Numbered from the stretch's first letter, positions 19,784 through 28,860 are shown. The stretch: DNA of 64,000 nt from Paenibacillus typhae (GCF_900099765.1 NZ_FNDX01000003.1:186001-250000); one strand, 5' to 3'. Numbers and translations: made by a program. Notes: generated from the sequence alone by a model not told the origin.

Positions 19784-21037
19784 TTAGACCAGCGCCTGCG
19801 CCAGCTCTTCCAGCTTGACTGTCTTCTGTTCTCCGGTCTCCATTGATTTCAGGGCGATGACTCCGCTGTTCAGTTCGTCTTCGCCAAGAATCGCCGTATA
19901 CCGCGCTGACATGCGGTCGGCTGACTTCATCTGTGCCTTCATTTTGCGGCCGAGATAATCACGTTCTGCAGAGAAGCCCTGGCTGCGCAGCAGGAACAGC
20001 TGCTTTGTGATTTCCTGATCTGCCGCTTCGCCAAGCGCTACGAAATATACATCGAGCGGCTTCACTGCCGGAAGCTCCACACCCTGATTCTCCAGAATCA
20101 GCAGGATACGCTCCAGCCCGATTCCGAAGCCGATGCCCGGCTGATCCGGCCCGCCGATTTCCTCAACCAGCCCGTTATAGCGGCCGCCGCCGCCGACGGT
20201 ATCGATGGAGCCGATGCCGGCTGCTTTATACTCAAACGCAGTATGCGTGTAATAATCCAGTCCGCGGACCAGACGGGGATTGATGCTGTACTCAACGCCC
20301 ATGGTATCGAGATGCTGCTTAACCTTCTCGAAATGGGTCGTGCATTCTTCATCAAGACTGTCCAGAATGGACGGCGCACCGCCGAACTTATCCTGATCAA
20401 CCTTGCAGTCGAGCACCCGCAGCGGATTGCGTTCCATGCGGCGCTGGCAGTCACTGCACAGCGTATCGCGCATCGGTCTCAGGAAATTCAGCAGCTTCTC
20501 GCGGTAAGCGGCGCGGCTTGGCGCATTGCCCACGGAGTTCAGTTCAACCCGGACTTCCCTCAGTCCGAGATCTTTGTAGAACTGATATCCCAGCGAGATC
20601 ACCTCGGCATCAATCGCCGGATCTACTGCACCAAACGCCTCAATGCCGAACTGGTGGAACTGGCGGTATCTTCCCGCCTGCGGACGTTCATAACGGAACA
20701 TCTGGCCGATGTAATACAGCTTGCTGACATCCGGCTCGCCGTACAGCTTGTTCTGCACATAAGCACGCACAACACCAGCCGTTCCTTCCGGACGGAGCGC
20801 CAGGTCACGGTCGCCTTTGTCCTTGAAGGTGTACATTTCGCCCTCCACAATATCTGTTGTTTCACCGACGCCCCGCTCGAACAGCCCGGTGTGCTCAAAC
20901 ATCGGTGTGCGGATCTCCCGGTAATTGAACCGGCGGCAGAGATCTCTGGCCTTGCCTTCAACGTACTGCCATTTCTCTACGGCACCTGGAAGCACATCCT
21001 GTGTACCTGTAGGTTTCTCGAATCTTTCTTTAGCCAC
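19784..21037 (-). CDS. hisS: Histidyl-tRNA synthetase
   Basis: Class II synthetase, 417 aa. FEKPTGTQDVLPG at the N-terminus, motif 2 RPEGTAGVVRAY and FRYERPQAGRYRQFHQFGIEAFG, the histidine-specific loop LVRGLDYYTHTAFEY, motif 3 GFGIGLERILLIL, and a C-terminal anticodon-binding domain. First gene of hisS-aspS(-tcdA). It is preceded by a T-box terminator and one copy of the dispersed double-hairpin repeat, giving an unusually structured 5' leader. Confidence 0.98.
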   Translation of the reverse strand: MAKERFEKPTGTQDVLPGAVEKWQYVEGKARDLCRRFNYREIRTPMFEHTGLFERGVGETTDIVEGEMYTFKDKGDRDLALRPEGTAGVVRAYVQNKLYGEPDVSKLYYIGQMFRYERPQAGRYRQFHQFGIEAFGAVDPAIDAEVISLGYQFYKDLGLREVRVELNSVGNAPSRAAYREKLLNFLRPMRDTLCSDCQRRMERNPLRVLDCKVDQDKFGGAPSILDSLDEECTTHFEKVKQHLDTMGVEYSINPRLVRGLDYYTHTAFEYKAAGIGSIDTVGGGGRYNGLVEEIGGPDQPGIGFGIGLERILLILENQGVELPAVKPLDVYFVALGEAADQEITKQLFLLRSQGFSAERDYLGRKMKAQMKSADRMSARYTAILGEDELNSGVIALKSMETGEQKTVKLEELAQALV

Positions 21038-21104
21038 AGCCTATCCCTCCTGAAAATAACCCCTCTTGCCTAACATTGCTTGTACCTTAGCTTGCACAAT
21101 TTCA

Positions 21105-21203
21105 AGTAGAAACGGCTTTGCCGTCCTTCAGGGAAGGCGGCAACCGTTTCTTCGAGAAAGATCAGACCTGTATAAGTCCTTAGACTTATACGTTCTGATA
21201 TTT
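21105..21203 (+). repeat. Dispersed double-hairpin repeat, copy 2 (in the hisS leader)
   Basis: Same two-hairpin layout and orientation as 1261-1357. Arms AGAAACGG/CCGTTTCT are conserved; the inner part of the second hairpin is GTATAAGTC-ctta-GACTTATAC here, against a weaker pairing in copy 1. It lies between the T-box terminator and hisS. Confidence 0.8.
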
Positions 21204-21211
21204 CACGAAAA

Positions 21212-21547
21212 AGCAAAAAATCCCTCGCCTCTGTTTGTAACAAACAGGGACGAGGGATTATCATAAACGATTATTCACCCGTGGTACCACCCACATTCCG
21301 GACTCATTCACCTACACTGAATCCGCTCAAAGCGGTTAACGCCCGCCTACGCGCAGCGGCTACTGACCCCAGGCAGGTAAGCTGCCTCGCGTTCGCCGTG
21401 CGTTCTCGGGGAAGTCATTCATCCGGTCATCAACAGAATCCTTACAGCCGTGCCGAAACGGATATGGCTCCTAATGAAGAGCAATAGCCGGTTCTGCGGG
21501 GATTCCTCTCTGGGGTCATGGATCTCGGATTACTTGGTCCCGTCATC
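21212..21547 (-). promoter_or_regulatory. T-box riboswitch of hisS-aspS, apparent Asp (GAC) specifier
   Basis: On the minus strand the T-box antiterminator core GGGTGGTACCACGG lies at 21292-21279. It is followed by the terminator CCCTCGTCCCTGTTTG-ttac-AAACAGAGGCGAGGG plus TTTTTT (21259-21212). Stem I shows AGTA on the 5' side, an ATCCG/CGGAT helix, and GAA-T-GAC on the 3' side, giving GAC (21416-21414) as the specifier. The antiterminator bulge is UGGU. A TATAAT box lies at 21554-21559. Specifier assignment is by hand folding. Confidence 0.9.
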
Positions 21548-21653
21548 AAAGCATTATAAACATTTCGTATATTGTTAGATTCTACTGAACCACTGCGCTA
21601 AAGTCAAGGAAGGAAATGAAATTCCCATGTAAATTTTGCAGATTGGGTGCACA

Positions 21654-21688
21654 TAAAAAAAGTGACCTGCAGCCGATTGCTGCAGGTC
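21654..21688 (-). terminator. Intrinsic terminator downstream of the stress-protein gene
   Basis: GACCTGCAG...CTGCAGGTC (21664-21688) followed on the minus strand by ACTTTTTTTATG. Confidence 0.8.
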
Positions 21689-21880
21689 CATAATCATATA
21701 TTATAAAAAAGGGGGTCATGCTTCTATTATAGACACCCTATATTAAGGATTCATGTATGCAATATTACAGTTGTATTACAGAAAAGAAAGCGTTTTATTT
21801 ACTGGGACATTCTCTGTCCGCCTTAGCACAAAACTACTTTACACTACGCTGCCCGAGCTGTCCAGTGAATTTTTGCTCTG

Positions 21881-21932
21881 CTGCACAAGGCAGCCCCGGC
21901 GGTCCATGCGGACCGGCCGGGGCTGCCTGCAG
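21881..21932. other. Very strong hairpin lacking a U-tract
   Basis: GGCAGCCCCGGC (21889-21900) and GGTCC-atgc-GGACC form a near-continuous stem with GCCGGGGCTGCC (21916-21927), extended by outer CTGC/GCAG. It is 40 bp after the stop codon of the minus-strand gene at 21970 and has no T-run on either side. Confidence 0.7.
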
Positions 21933-21969
21933 ACTGCGTTCTGATGAACAGCCAGCAGTCATACTAATA

Positions 21970-22419
21970 TTATTCAAAAACCTCTACATACGCATGCTTG
22001 CCTCGCAATGTCTCTACAACTTCATTATAGTGCTCCTCTGAAGTCTTCAGGGACATTACAATATGCACATCGCTCAGGTCGATGTCCTCGTTAACATCTG
22101 TGTCACGCAGAATGTCATTGTCTGCGTCAACATCGGAGCGTCTCAGCCCCTCATCGTCGCCGTCTGCTACCGCCGGAACCACCGCAGCTCCGCTCAAGGC
22201 TCCCGCTGTTCCTGCCACGCCCATTGTCCCGCCGGTAATCACTGAATTGTTGTACGGAACTAGCGGCAAAAGAAGATTCGGTCTGCGGTCCCTGCCGGAA
22301 TCCAAGGGGTCTGTCAGCGGGGAAATTTCCAGCGCCTCCACACTGAATGGAATCAATGCCGTTTTAGCGCCTTCTGCTTCACTTTCCGTTCTGAAATAAG
22401 CCTGAATTCTTCTGGTCAT
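21970..22419 (-). CDS. Hypothetical acidic protein, stress-protein-like
   Basis: 149 aa from ATG 22419 (GGAGGG 7 nt upstream; a TTG at 22437 overlaps that site and is rejected). It begins MTRRIQAYFRTESEAEGAKTAL and ends LSDVHIVMSLKTSEEHYNEVVETLRGKHAYVEVFE, two ferredoxin-like alpha/beta halves. These flank a Gly/Ala-rich hydrophobic middle (SVITGGTMGVAGTAGALSGAAVVPAV) and a run of Asp residues. The layout resembles general stress proteins whose glycine-rich segment may associate with membranes, but I do not recognise the family with certainty. It follows the DJ-1/PfpI gene by 28 bp, probably in the same operon. Confidence 0.75.
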   Translation of the reverse strand: MTRRIQAYFRTESEAEGAKTALIPFSVEALEISPLTDPLDSGRDRRPNLLLPLVPYNNSVITGGTMGVAGTAGALSGAAVVPAVADGDDEGLRRSDVDADNDILRDTDVNEDIDLSDVHIVMSLKTSEEHYNEVVETLRGKHAYVEVFE

Positions 22420-22447
22420 GATTGTTCCCTCCTTCAATATTGGTTGA

Positions 22448-22954
22448 TTACAGGACCTTCAGCAGCTCGCGCACAAAGGCAGGTTCATCTTTCGGCGTAC
22501 GCGATGTTATATAATTGCCGTCAACGACGACCTCTTCATCCTTAAACTCCGCTCCTGCGTTAACGATATCATCCTTGAGCGGCGGGTAGGAAGTAATGGT
22601 GCGTCCTTGAAGCAGGTCTGCACTAATCAGAATCTGCGGTCCATGACAGATGGATGCAATCGGAATACCGGAAGCATCCGCTTCCTTCACGAAGGCAATA
22701 ATGTCTTCATCCAGCCGCAGATTTTCGGGTGACGAGCCGCCCGGAATCACGATTGCGTCATAGTCACCGGCCTTTACCTCGCTGATGGCTTTATCTGCAG
22801 CATAGGAAACGTTTCCCTTTTTGCCCAGCAGCGTCTCATTCTTTTTCAGACCTATAATTTCAGCCTGATGTCCTGCCTGTATAACTTCATCGTAAGGTAC
22901 CTTCATTTCGGAATCTTCAAAACCGCTGGCGAGCAGAAATGCTACTTTACTCAT
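22448..22954 (-). CDS. DJ-1/PfpI family protein (YraA/YfkM-like)
   Basis: 168 aa, class I glutamine amidotransferase-like fold. The nucleophile elbow is ASICHGPQIL with the cysteine followed by His, and the acidic partner is in FEDSE. The central line is YDAIVIPGGSSPENLR. Relatives are described as stress-induced deglycases or proteases against carbonyl damage; the exact activity is debated. It heads a two-gene unit with the gene at 21970-22419. Confidence 0.9.
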   Translation of the reverse strand: MSKVAFLLASGFEDSEMKVPYDEVIQAGHQAEIIGLKKNETLLGKKGNVSYAADKAISEVKAGDYDAIVIPGGSSPENLRLDEDIIAFVKEADASGIPIASICHGPQILISADLLQGRTITSYPPLKDDIVNAGAEFKDEEVVVDGNYITSRTPKDEPAFVRELLKVL

Positions 22955-23088
22955 TGGATCAATTCTCCTCTCCGCTATTTTGTTCTCGTTTTCTTATTAC
23001 CCGCAATATCCGGATTTCTAACGACACAACGCGGCTCAAACCAAAACTTGGCGGATTTTATCCCTGCAGCTTATACGCCATGCAAATC

Positions 23089-23268
23089 TCAGGTACGCGG
23101 CAGCAGCCCCCGGCTTCTGCCCTTCATGAGCGCAGGATCTTCCTCCCGCCTTGCTTCTTTCGCTGCCGCGGCTGCTTCCACAGTACTGCCTGCCGTGTTG
23201 ACCGGAACGCTGGTCCATGCCCATGATTTTGGAGAATATCTCATCTTCGGATTACCTGCCCCTGACAA
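23089..23268 (-). CDS. Possible 59-aa small protein
   Basis: TTG start at 23268 with AGGGAGG 9 nt upstream. The peptide reads (M)SGAGNPKMRYSPKSWAW, then an Ala-rich helix, then a basic tail. It sits alone in the roughly 500 bp between the dtd terminator and the PfpI gene. No family is recognised; a longer in-frame GTG start at 23298 lacks a ribosome binding site. Confidence 0.4.
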   Translation of the reverse strand: MSGAGNPKMRYSPKSWAWTSVPVNTAGSTVEAAAAAKEARREEDPALMKGRSRGLLPRT

Positions 23269-23385
23269 AATTTCAATCCTCCCTAGTTTATCCTGCACAA
23301 GCTGGCTCTATCCCCGTGCAGACGCTGCCATCAGGCCTTGCAGAGCAATCTCCCCGCCCCCGGCAATCTATAAATGCTGTAATAT

Positions 23386-23427
23386 AAAAAAGCCGCAGGC
23401 TGCTCCTATACGGAACAACCTGCGGCA
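23386..23427 (-). terminator. Intrinsic terminator of relA-dtd
   Basis: On the minus strand GCCGCAGGTTGTTCC...GGAGCAGCCTGCGGC followed by TTTTTT. Confidence 0.92.
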
Positions 23428-23455
23428 TGCGGATATTCAAATTTCGTACGCTTCT

Positions 23456-23899
23456 CTAGTCCCGGCTGTCCAGGATCAGCGTAACCGGTCCCCAATTAGT
23501 AAATGATACATCCATCATGGCCCCGAACACGCCGGTCTCCACCTGAAGTCCGCCAGCTCTCAGCTCCTGATTAAAGTAATCATAGAGCTGCTTAGCCTCG
23601 GCAGGTGCCGCTGCAGCCATGAAATTCGGGCGCCGTCCCTTGCGGCAGTCCCCGTATAGCGTAAACTGCGATACGGACAAAATCGCTCCGCCCGTATCCG
23701 TAACACTATAGTTCATTTTGCCGGCTTCATCCTCGAAGATGCGTAGTCCGGCTATTTTGTCAGCCAGATATTTGGCATCCTTCTCGGTATCCCCGTGCGT
23801 TACGCCGATCAGCAGCATCAAGCCTTCATTAATGGCTCCCGTTACCGTCCCGTCCGCCGTAACCTTCGCTTCCTTGCAGCGCTGTACGACTGCTCTCAT
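23456..23899 (-). CDS. dtd: D-aminoacyl-tRNA deacylase
   Basis: 147-aa enzyme that hydrolyses D-amino acids and misattached Gly from tRNA. The invariant SQFTLYGD and the Gly-cisPro motif NWGPVT of the dimeric active site are both present. It starts at ATG 23899, 22 bp after relA, the same pair as in B. subtilis. Confidence 0.97.
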   Translation of the reverse strand: MRAVVQRCKEAKVTADGTVTGAINEGLMLLIGVTHGDTEKDAKYLADKIAGLRIFEDEAGKMNYSVTDTGGAILSVSQFTLYGDCRKGRRPNFMAAAAPAEAKQLYDYFNQELRAGGLQVETGVFGAMMDVSFTNWGPVTLILDSRD

Positions 23900-23921
23900 C
23901 TTAGTCTTTCAGCTCCTTGCC

Positions 23922-26102
23922 TTATTGCATAATCCGGTTAACCGTATATACATCCTTCACACGCTTCACCCGGTCGACAACCGACTGCAGATGATCCGTA
24001 TTGCGGATGAGGATCGTCATATGAATCATCGCCATCTTGTTCTTGTCGGAGCGTCCGGTGACTGCGGAAATGTTCGTTTTGCTCTCGGACACCGCCTGCA
24101 GCACTTCATTCAGCAGACCGTTACGGTCATGGCCTGTAATCTCGATATCAACGCTGTAATTGGCTTCCATGCTGCCTTCCCACTCCACTTCAATCACCCG
24201 TGCCGATTCTTCCCCGTCACCGTCGGTCGGAATATTCGGACAGTCCTCACGGTGCACAGACACGCCGCGCCCGCGAGTTACATATCCGACAATATCGTCT
24301 CCCGGTACGGGGTTGCAACATCGCGCGAAGCGGACCAGCAGGTTATCAATGCCTTTGACACGCACACCGTTGGTAGGCTGGTTGCGGTTGCCGCCGCTGG
24401 ATTTGATCTCCTTCATCTCGGTAGACAATTCCAGATGGTTGGCTGCTTCCTCCTGCTCCCTGCGGAGCTTCTCGGTCAGCTTATTCGCGATCTGCGAGGC
24501 GGTAATCCCCCCGAACCCGACTGCGGAGAGCATATCTTCGACGTCACCGAAGGCGAACTTCTTGGCCACATCGCTCAGCTTATCCTCGGTCAGGAAATCG
24601 GATACCTCCATGCTCAGCCGCTTCAGCTCGCGTTCGACTGCTTCACGGCCTTTTTCGACATTTTCCTCGCGCTTCTCTTTCTTGAACCACTGCTTGATCT
24701 TGCTGCGCGCATGGGAAGATTGGGCAATCTTCAGCCAGTCGCGGCTTGGGCCGTAAGAATTCTTGGACGTGAGAATCTCTACAATATCTCCGGTCTTCAG
24801 CTTATGGTCAAGCGGCACAATCCGCCCGTTCACCTTGGAGCCGATGGTCCGGTTACCGACCTCTGTATGAATACGGAAAGCAAAATCAAGCGGAACAGAG
24901 CCCGCTGGCAATTCCACAACCTCGCCCTTTGGCGTAAAAACAAAAACAAGGTCAGAGAAAAAGTCCATCTTAAGCGATTCTACGAACTCCTCGGCATCCT
25001 TGGCTTCATGCTGGAGCTCGAGAATTTCCCGGAAAAACGGCATGCGGTTCTCCGGATTTCCGGTGGTGCTTGTACCTTCTTTATATGCCCAGTGAGCGGC
25101 AATCCCGAATTCCGCCGTCCGGTGCATTTCCCAGGTACGGATCTGCACTTCAGTCGGCTCTCCGCCGGGACCTACCACAGTTGTATGCAGGGACTGGTAC
25201 ATGTTCGCTTTGGGCATGGCGATATAATCCTTGAACCGGCCGGGCATCGGCTTCCAAAGAGTATGAATAATCCCTAAAGTAGCGTAACAGTCCTTAATAT
25301 TATCAACAATAATCCTGATCGCCAGCAGATCGTAAATCTCATTGAACTGCTTGTTTTTAGTGCTCATTTTGTTATAAACGCTGTAAATATGCTTGGGACG
25401 TCCGGACAGATCCCCTTCAATCCCCATTTCATCAAGCTTGGCGCGGATGCGGCCGATAACGCTGTCGATGAACTGCTCACGCTCTGCCCGCTTCTTATGC
25501 ATCAGGTTCGCAATACGGTAGTATTGCTGAGGGTTCAGGTAACGGAGGGCAATATCCTCCATCTCCCATTTAATTGCCGAGATACCCAGACGGTCGGCTA
25601 TCGGACAAAAAATCTCCAGCGTCTCGTAGGAAATCCGCCGCTGGCTCTCCTCTGACTGATATTTAAGCGTCCGCATGTTGTGCAGCCGGTCCGCCAGCTT
25701 GATCACAATGACCCGGATATCCTGAGCCATGGCGATAAACATTTTGCGGTAGTTCTCGTTCTGCTGCTCTTCCTTGGAGCGGAAGCGGATGCGTTCCAGC
25801 TTGGTCAGACCATCCACGAGCATGGCACAGGTATCTCCGAACTTTTCGCGGATCTGCTCCAGCGACACTGTTGTATCTTCAACGACATCATGCAGAAGTG
25901 CTGCAATAATGGAAATAACATCCATCTGCATATTGACGACAATATCTGCAACCGCCAGCGGATGCAGGATATAGGGCTCCCCCGATTTGCGAACCTGGCC
26001 GTGATGAGCCTGGTCGGCAAACTCATACGCTTCCCGGATGCGGAGAAGATCTTTTTCTTTTATATAGGCGCCGGCCTTTTCAATTAATTGCTCTATGCCC
26101 AT
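23922..26102 (-). CDS. relA: Bifunctional (p)ppGpp synthetase/hydrolase RelA
   Basis: Long RSH protein, about 726 aa from ATG 26102. Order: HD hydrolase domain (HPLAVADIVV, LLHDVVEDT), synthetase domain (KMSTKNKQFNEIYDLLAIRII, MPKANMYQSLHT), TGS domain (VFVFTPKGEVVELPAGSVPLDFAF), a linker with ARCCNPVPGDDIVGYVTRGRGVSVH, and a C-terminal ACT domain. The HD motif is intact, so hydrolase activity is expected. An in-frame ATG at 26141 would add 13 residues but has no ribosome binding site. Confidence 0.97.
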   Translation of the reverse strand: MGIEQLIEKAGAYIKEKDLLRIREAYEFADQAHHGQVRKSGEPYILHPLAVADIVVNMQMDVISIIAALLHDVVEDTTVSLEQIREKFGDTCAMLVDGLTKLERIRFRSKEEQQNENYRKMFIAMAQDIRVIVIKLADRLHNMRTLKYQSEESQRRISYETLEIFCPIADRLGISAIKWEMEDIALRYLNPQQYYRIANLMHKKRAEREQFIDSVIGRIRAKLDEMGIEGDLSGRPKHIYSVYNKMSTKNKQFNEIYDLLAIRIIVDNIKDCYATLGIIHTLWKPMPGRFKDYIAMPKANMYQSLHTTVVGPGGEPTEVQIRTWEMHRTAEFGIAAHWAYKEGTSTTGNPENRMPFFREILELQHEAKDAEEFVESLKMDFFSDLVFVFTPKGEVVELPAGSVPLDFAFRIHTEVGNRTIGSKVNGRIVPLDHKLKTGDIVEILTSKNSYGPSRDWLKIAQSSHARSKIKQWFKKEKREENVEKGREAVERELKRLSMEVSDFLTEDKLSDVAKKFAFGDVEDMLSAVGFGGITASQIANKLTEKLRREQEEAANHLELSTEMKEIKSSGGNRNQPTNGVRVKGIDNLLVRFARCCNPVPGDDIVGYVTRGRGVSVHREDCPNIPTDGDGEESARVIEVEWEGSMEANYSVDIEITGHDRNGLLNEVLQAVSESKTNISAVTGRSDKNKMAMIHMTILIRNTDHLQSVVDRVKRVKDVYTVNRIMQ

Positions 26103-26288
26103 TCTCGTCGTATCCGTTTCCTTTCTATAAGAAAACTCCATGACAGGAGTTTCTCGAAGATGTTGTTAAATCCATGCGTTTAGATAAATTCCGGAACCTG
26201 CATAATAAAATAAACCCGCAAGTGAAACCCTATTTGCAGGTCTTCAGCTCCTTTGAGCTGCACTACACGCAGTTTAAAGTTGTTTATA

Positions 26289-26317
26289 ATTATGACGCTT
26301 AGGATGCATTACGTCAA
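26289..26317 (-). promoter_or_regulatory. Putative relA promoter
   Basis: On the minus strand TTGACG (26312-26317), 17 bp, CATAAT (26289-26294). The leader of about 180 nt contains hairpins such as CAGCTC-aaagg-AGCTG-like around 26248-26263. Confidence 0.6.
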
Positions 26318-26414
26318 CACTTCCCATCGCCTGGCATACTGCTGCTTTTACCGAAAATTAAAGAATAATTTATGACAAAAACAAATAAAGTCTTACATTA
26401 TTCAAAAAATGTTG

Positions 26415-26443
26415 TTGTCAAACGGCTTCGTACTATTTAATCT
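26415..26443 (+). promoter_or_regulatory. Putative promoter of the uracil permease gene
   Basis: TTGTCA (26415-26420), 17 bp, TAATCT (26438-26443), 60 bp before the start. A small GGCG/CGCC hairpin follows; no PyrR-type attenuator is visible. Confidence 0.6.
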
Positions 26444-26504
26444 AGTAAAGGCGGTTTTCGCCAGGTTAAGACAAAACTACATAGAGAAAGAGAAGTGAAC
26501 TCCA

Positions 26505-27815
26505 TTGCAACGCGAAATTCAAGTTAACGAGAAACTCCCGTGGGGCCCGGGCTTTCTGCTGAGTCTGCAGCATCTGTTCGCCATGTTCGGCAGCACCGTG
26601 CTCGTCCCTAACCTGTTCGGGGTAGATCCCGGCATGATCCTGCTGATGAACGGTATCGGCACACTGCTCTATATTCTGATCTGCCGCGGCAAAATCCCGG
26701 CCTACCTTGGGTCAAGCTTCGCTTTTATCTCACCGGTGCTGAGTGTGCTTGGTAAATATGAGGGAGATCATCAGCGTGGATATTCGCTTGCACTGGGAGC
26801 GTTTATTATTACCGGTGTTATCTTTATTCTTGTCGCATTAATCATCCGTTATGCCGGAACCGGCTGGATTGATGTTGTATTCCCTCCCGCTGCCATGGGT
26901 GCTATCGTAGCTACGATCGGACTTGAGCTGGTACCGGTTGCCGCACGCATGTCCGGACTAATTGCTCCTGAAGGCGTTGCGGTTGCAGACTGGACTCCCG
27001 ACGGTAAGGCTATTACCTTGTCATTGGTTACACTGGGAGTTACCGTTATCGGTTCGGTTATGTTCCGCGGCTTCCCCAAAATCATCCATATCCTCATCGG
27101 TATCGTTACCGGTTATGTGCTGGCCTATATTATGGGACAGGTCAATACCGGAGCTATTGCTGACGCCAGCTTCCTATCCCATCCGACAATCACTACTCCA
27201 TCCTTCGATTTGCAGGTTATTTTGACTATTATTCCTGTATCGCTAGTTGTTATTGTTGAGCATATCGGCCATCTGCTGGTAACCAGCAACATCGTCGGCA
27301 AAGACTTGACCAAAGATCCCGGACTTGACCGCTCCCTGTTCAGTAACGGGATATCAACCGTTCTTTCAGGTTTTGTAGGCTCTACACCTAACACCACTTA
27401 CGGTGAAAACATCGGCGTTATGGCATTGACCAAGGTATACTCGGTATTCGTAATCGGCGGAGCGGCTATCATCGCCATTCTGCTCTCGTTCTCCGGTACC
27501 TTCTCCTCCATTATCGCGAATATCCCGCAGCCGGTTATGGGCGGTGTATCCCTGCTGCTGTTCGGCGTTATTGCCGCATCGGGTTTGCGTATTTTCGTAG
27601 AACAAAAGGTTGATTTCTCCAAAGCAAGCAATATGATTCTGGCCACTTTGGTGCTTGTTGTCGGCATCAGCGGCATCTCGCTTAACATCGCCGGCGTACA
27701 GCTCAAAGGTATGGCACTGGCTACTATTGTTGGTATCGTGCTGTCCCTGTTCTTCAAGCTGATTGATGTGCTGGGCTTGTCCAACGAACAGGATCCGGAG
27801 AAATCTGCACACTAG
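26505..27815 (+). CDS. uraA: Uracil permease (NCS2, UraA/PyrP family)
   Basis: 436-aa transporter with about 14 membrane segments. Key family blocks are LLSLQHLFAMFGSTVLVP, the substrate-binding glutamate in VEHIGHLL, and STPNTTYGENIGVMALT. It imports uracil with protons. The start is TTG 26505. It is the only plus-strand gene between relA and apt and stands alone rather than in a pyr operon. Confidence 0.95.
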   Translation: MQREIQVNEKLPWGPGFLLSLQHLFAMFGSTVLVPNLFGVDPGMILLMNGIGTLLYILICRGKIPAYLGSSFAFISPVLSVLGKYEGDHQRGYSLALGAFIITGVIFILVALIIRYAGTGWIDVVFPPAAMGAIVATIGLELVPVAARMSGLIAPEGVAVADWTPDGKAITLSLVTLGVTVIGSVMFRGFPKIIHILIGIVTGYVLAYIMGQVNTGAIADASFLSHPTITTPSFDLQVILTIIPVSLVVIVEHIGHLLVTSNIVGKDLTKDPGLDRSLFSNGISTVLSGFVGSTPNTTYGENIGVMALTKVYSVFVIGGAAIIAILLSFSGTFSSIIANIPQPVMGGVSLLLFGVIAASGLRIFVEQKVDFSKASNMILATLVLVVGISGISLNIAGVQLKGMALATIVGIVLSLFFKLIDVLGLSNEQDPEKSAH

Positions 27816-27848
27816 ACCTTTAACATAATACAGACTATAAGAGCAAAT

Positions 27849-27889
27849 AAGAGCTGCCCCAAATGCTGAAAAGCTGCCGGGCAGCTCTT
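27849..27889 (+). terminator. Terminator of the uracil permease gene
   Basis: AAGAGCTGCCC...GGGCAGCTCTT with a short TGCTGCTTT tail. The rest of the gap to apt (27890-28080) shows nothing. Confidence 0.65.
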
Positions 27890-28082
27890 GCTGCTTTACA
27901 GGGAAGGAATTGAGGTAATTTATTGGGGATTAACCTTTCATTTGGGTGTTTCACCTCGCTGTTGGCTTATTTAATGGGATCCCCCCCTTATTCCAACTTT
28001 TATATATATTCTCTCCTGTGCGTATTACCTGTTTGCTACAGAGCCTGTTATAGATGAACCAGCGGTAATATCCATAAAATAG

Positions 28083-28125
28083 AAAAAGCGGACGGCAGTC
28101 GATATTCGACAACGGTCCACTTTTT
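28083..28125 (-). terminator. Intrinsic terminator of apt
   Basis: On the minus strand AAGTGGACCG..GTCGAATATCGAC..CGTCCGCTT (with mismatches) followed by TTTTTCT, 40 bp after the apt stop. Confidence 0.75.
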
Positions 28126-28165
28126 ATTTCCCGGGAAAAGATCAACGGAATATCTTACAATTCGT

Positions 28166-28684
28166 TTAGTCTTCGTAAGTCAGCAGGGATACAACCTCGA
28201 TGTCCGAAAGCTTGTTACGGCCGGCCAGCTGTACCAGCTCAATCAGAAATGCTGCTCCGACAACCTTACCGCCGAGCTGTTCCACCAGGCTGACAGAAGT
28301 AGCGATAGTTCCGCCAGTTGCCAGCAGGTCATCAGCAATCAGCACATTTTGCCCCGGCTTGATGGCATCGGTGTGAACAGCAAGTGTGTCTTTACCGTAT
28401 TCCAGATCATAGCCAACTTCGATCGTTTCGTACGGGAGCTTGCCGCTTTTACGGATAGGAACAAAGCCGACTCCCAGTGCGTAAGCCAGTGGAGCGCCAA
28501 CTACAAAGCCGCGCGCTTCCGGTCCGGCAATGACATCAATGTTCAGATGGGATACCAGCGCCTTAAGCTCGTCAATCGCTGCGCGGTAAGCTTCCCCGTC
28601 CTTAAGCAAAGTAGTAATATCTTTAAAGCTGATTCCCGGCTGCGGGAAATCTTCAATTACGCGAATATTGTTTTTGAAATCCAA
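28166..28684 (-). CDS. apt: Adenine phosphoribosyltransferase
   Basis: Salvages adenine to AMP with PRPP. The PRPP-binding signature is [13 protein letters not shown], and the hood region has [26 protein letters not shown] choose the TTG at 28684 (AGGAG 9 nt upstream), giving [20 protein letters not shown] and 172 aa, the normal length. Longer readings start inside the tandem repeat. It follows recJ, as in B. subtilis. Confidence 0.96.
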   Translation of the reverse strand: MDFKNNIRVIEDFPQPGISFKDITTLLKDGEAYRAAIDELKALVSHLNIDVIAGPEARGFVVGAPLAYALGVGFVPIRKSGKLPYETIEVGYDLEYGKDTLAVHTDAIKPGQNVLIADDLLATGGTIATSVSLVEQLGGKVVGAAFLIELVQLAGRNKLSDIEVVSLLTYED

Positions 28685-28701
28685 TAGTATCATCTCCTGA
28701 A

Positions 28702-28829
28702 AGTTTTGTGAGCATCCGCCCACATTAATTGCTTCGTACAAAACTTACTTCGGAAGCATCTGCTTAGTTTTGTGAGCATCCGCCCACATTAATTGCTTCG
28801 TATAAAACTTACTTCGGAAGCATTTGTTT
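28702..28829. repeat. Two tandem 64 bp direct repeats upstream of apt
   Basis: Unit 28702-28765 and unit 28766-28829 differ at only a few positions (C/T changes). A truncated third start (GGTTTTGTGAAC) follows at about 28833. Each unit contains GCTTCG...CGGAAGC inverted arms. They fill the recJ-apt gap, directly before the apt ribosome binding site. Confidence 0.92.
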
Positions 28830-28860
28830 GTTTGGTTTTGTGAACTTAAGCTGCCCCAGC

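Noticed and set aside
21560..21600. tRNA-like stretch (GGTTCAGTAGAATC) just upstream of the T-box
   Set aside because: No acceptor or T-arm can be paired around it; it is promoter-proximal DNA.
21753..22041. Plus-strand small ORFs between the hairpin and the stress-protein gene
   Set aside because: They run through the strong hairpin and into the antisense of the minus gene, with poor ribosome binding sites.
26444..26504. PyrR attenuator before the uracil permease
   Set aside because: Only a tiny GGCG/CGCC hairpin is present, without antiterminator or U-tract.
28702..28829. CRISPR-like array
   Set aside because: Only two adjacent 64 bp units with no spacers and no cas genes.
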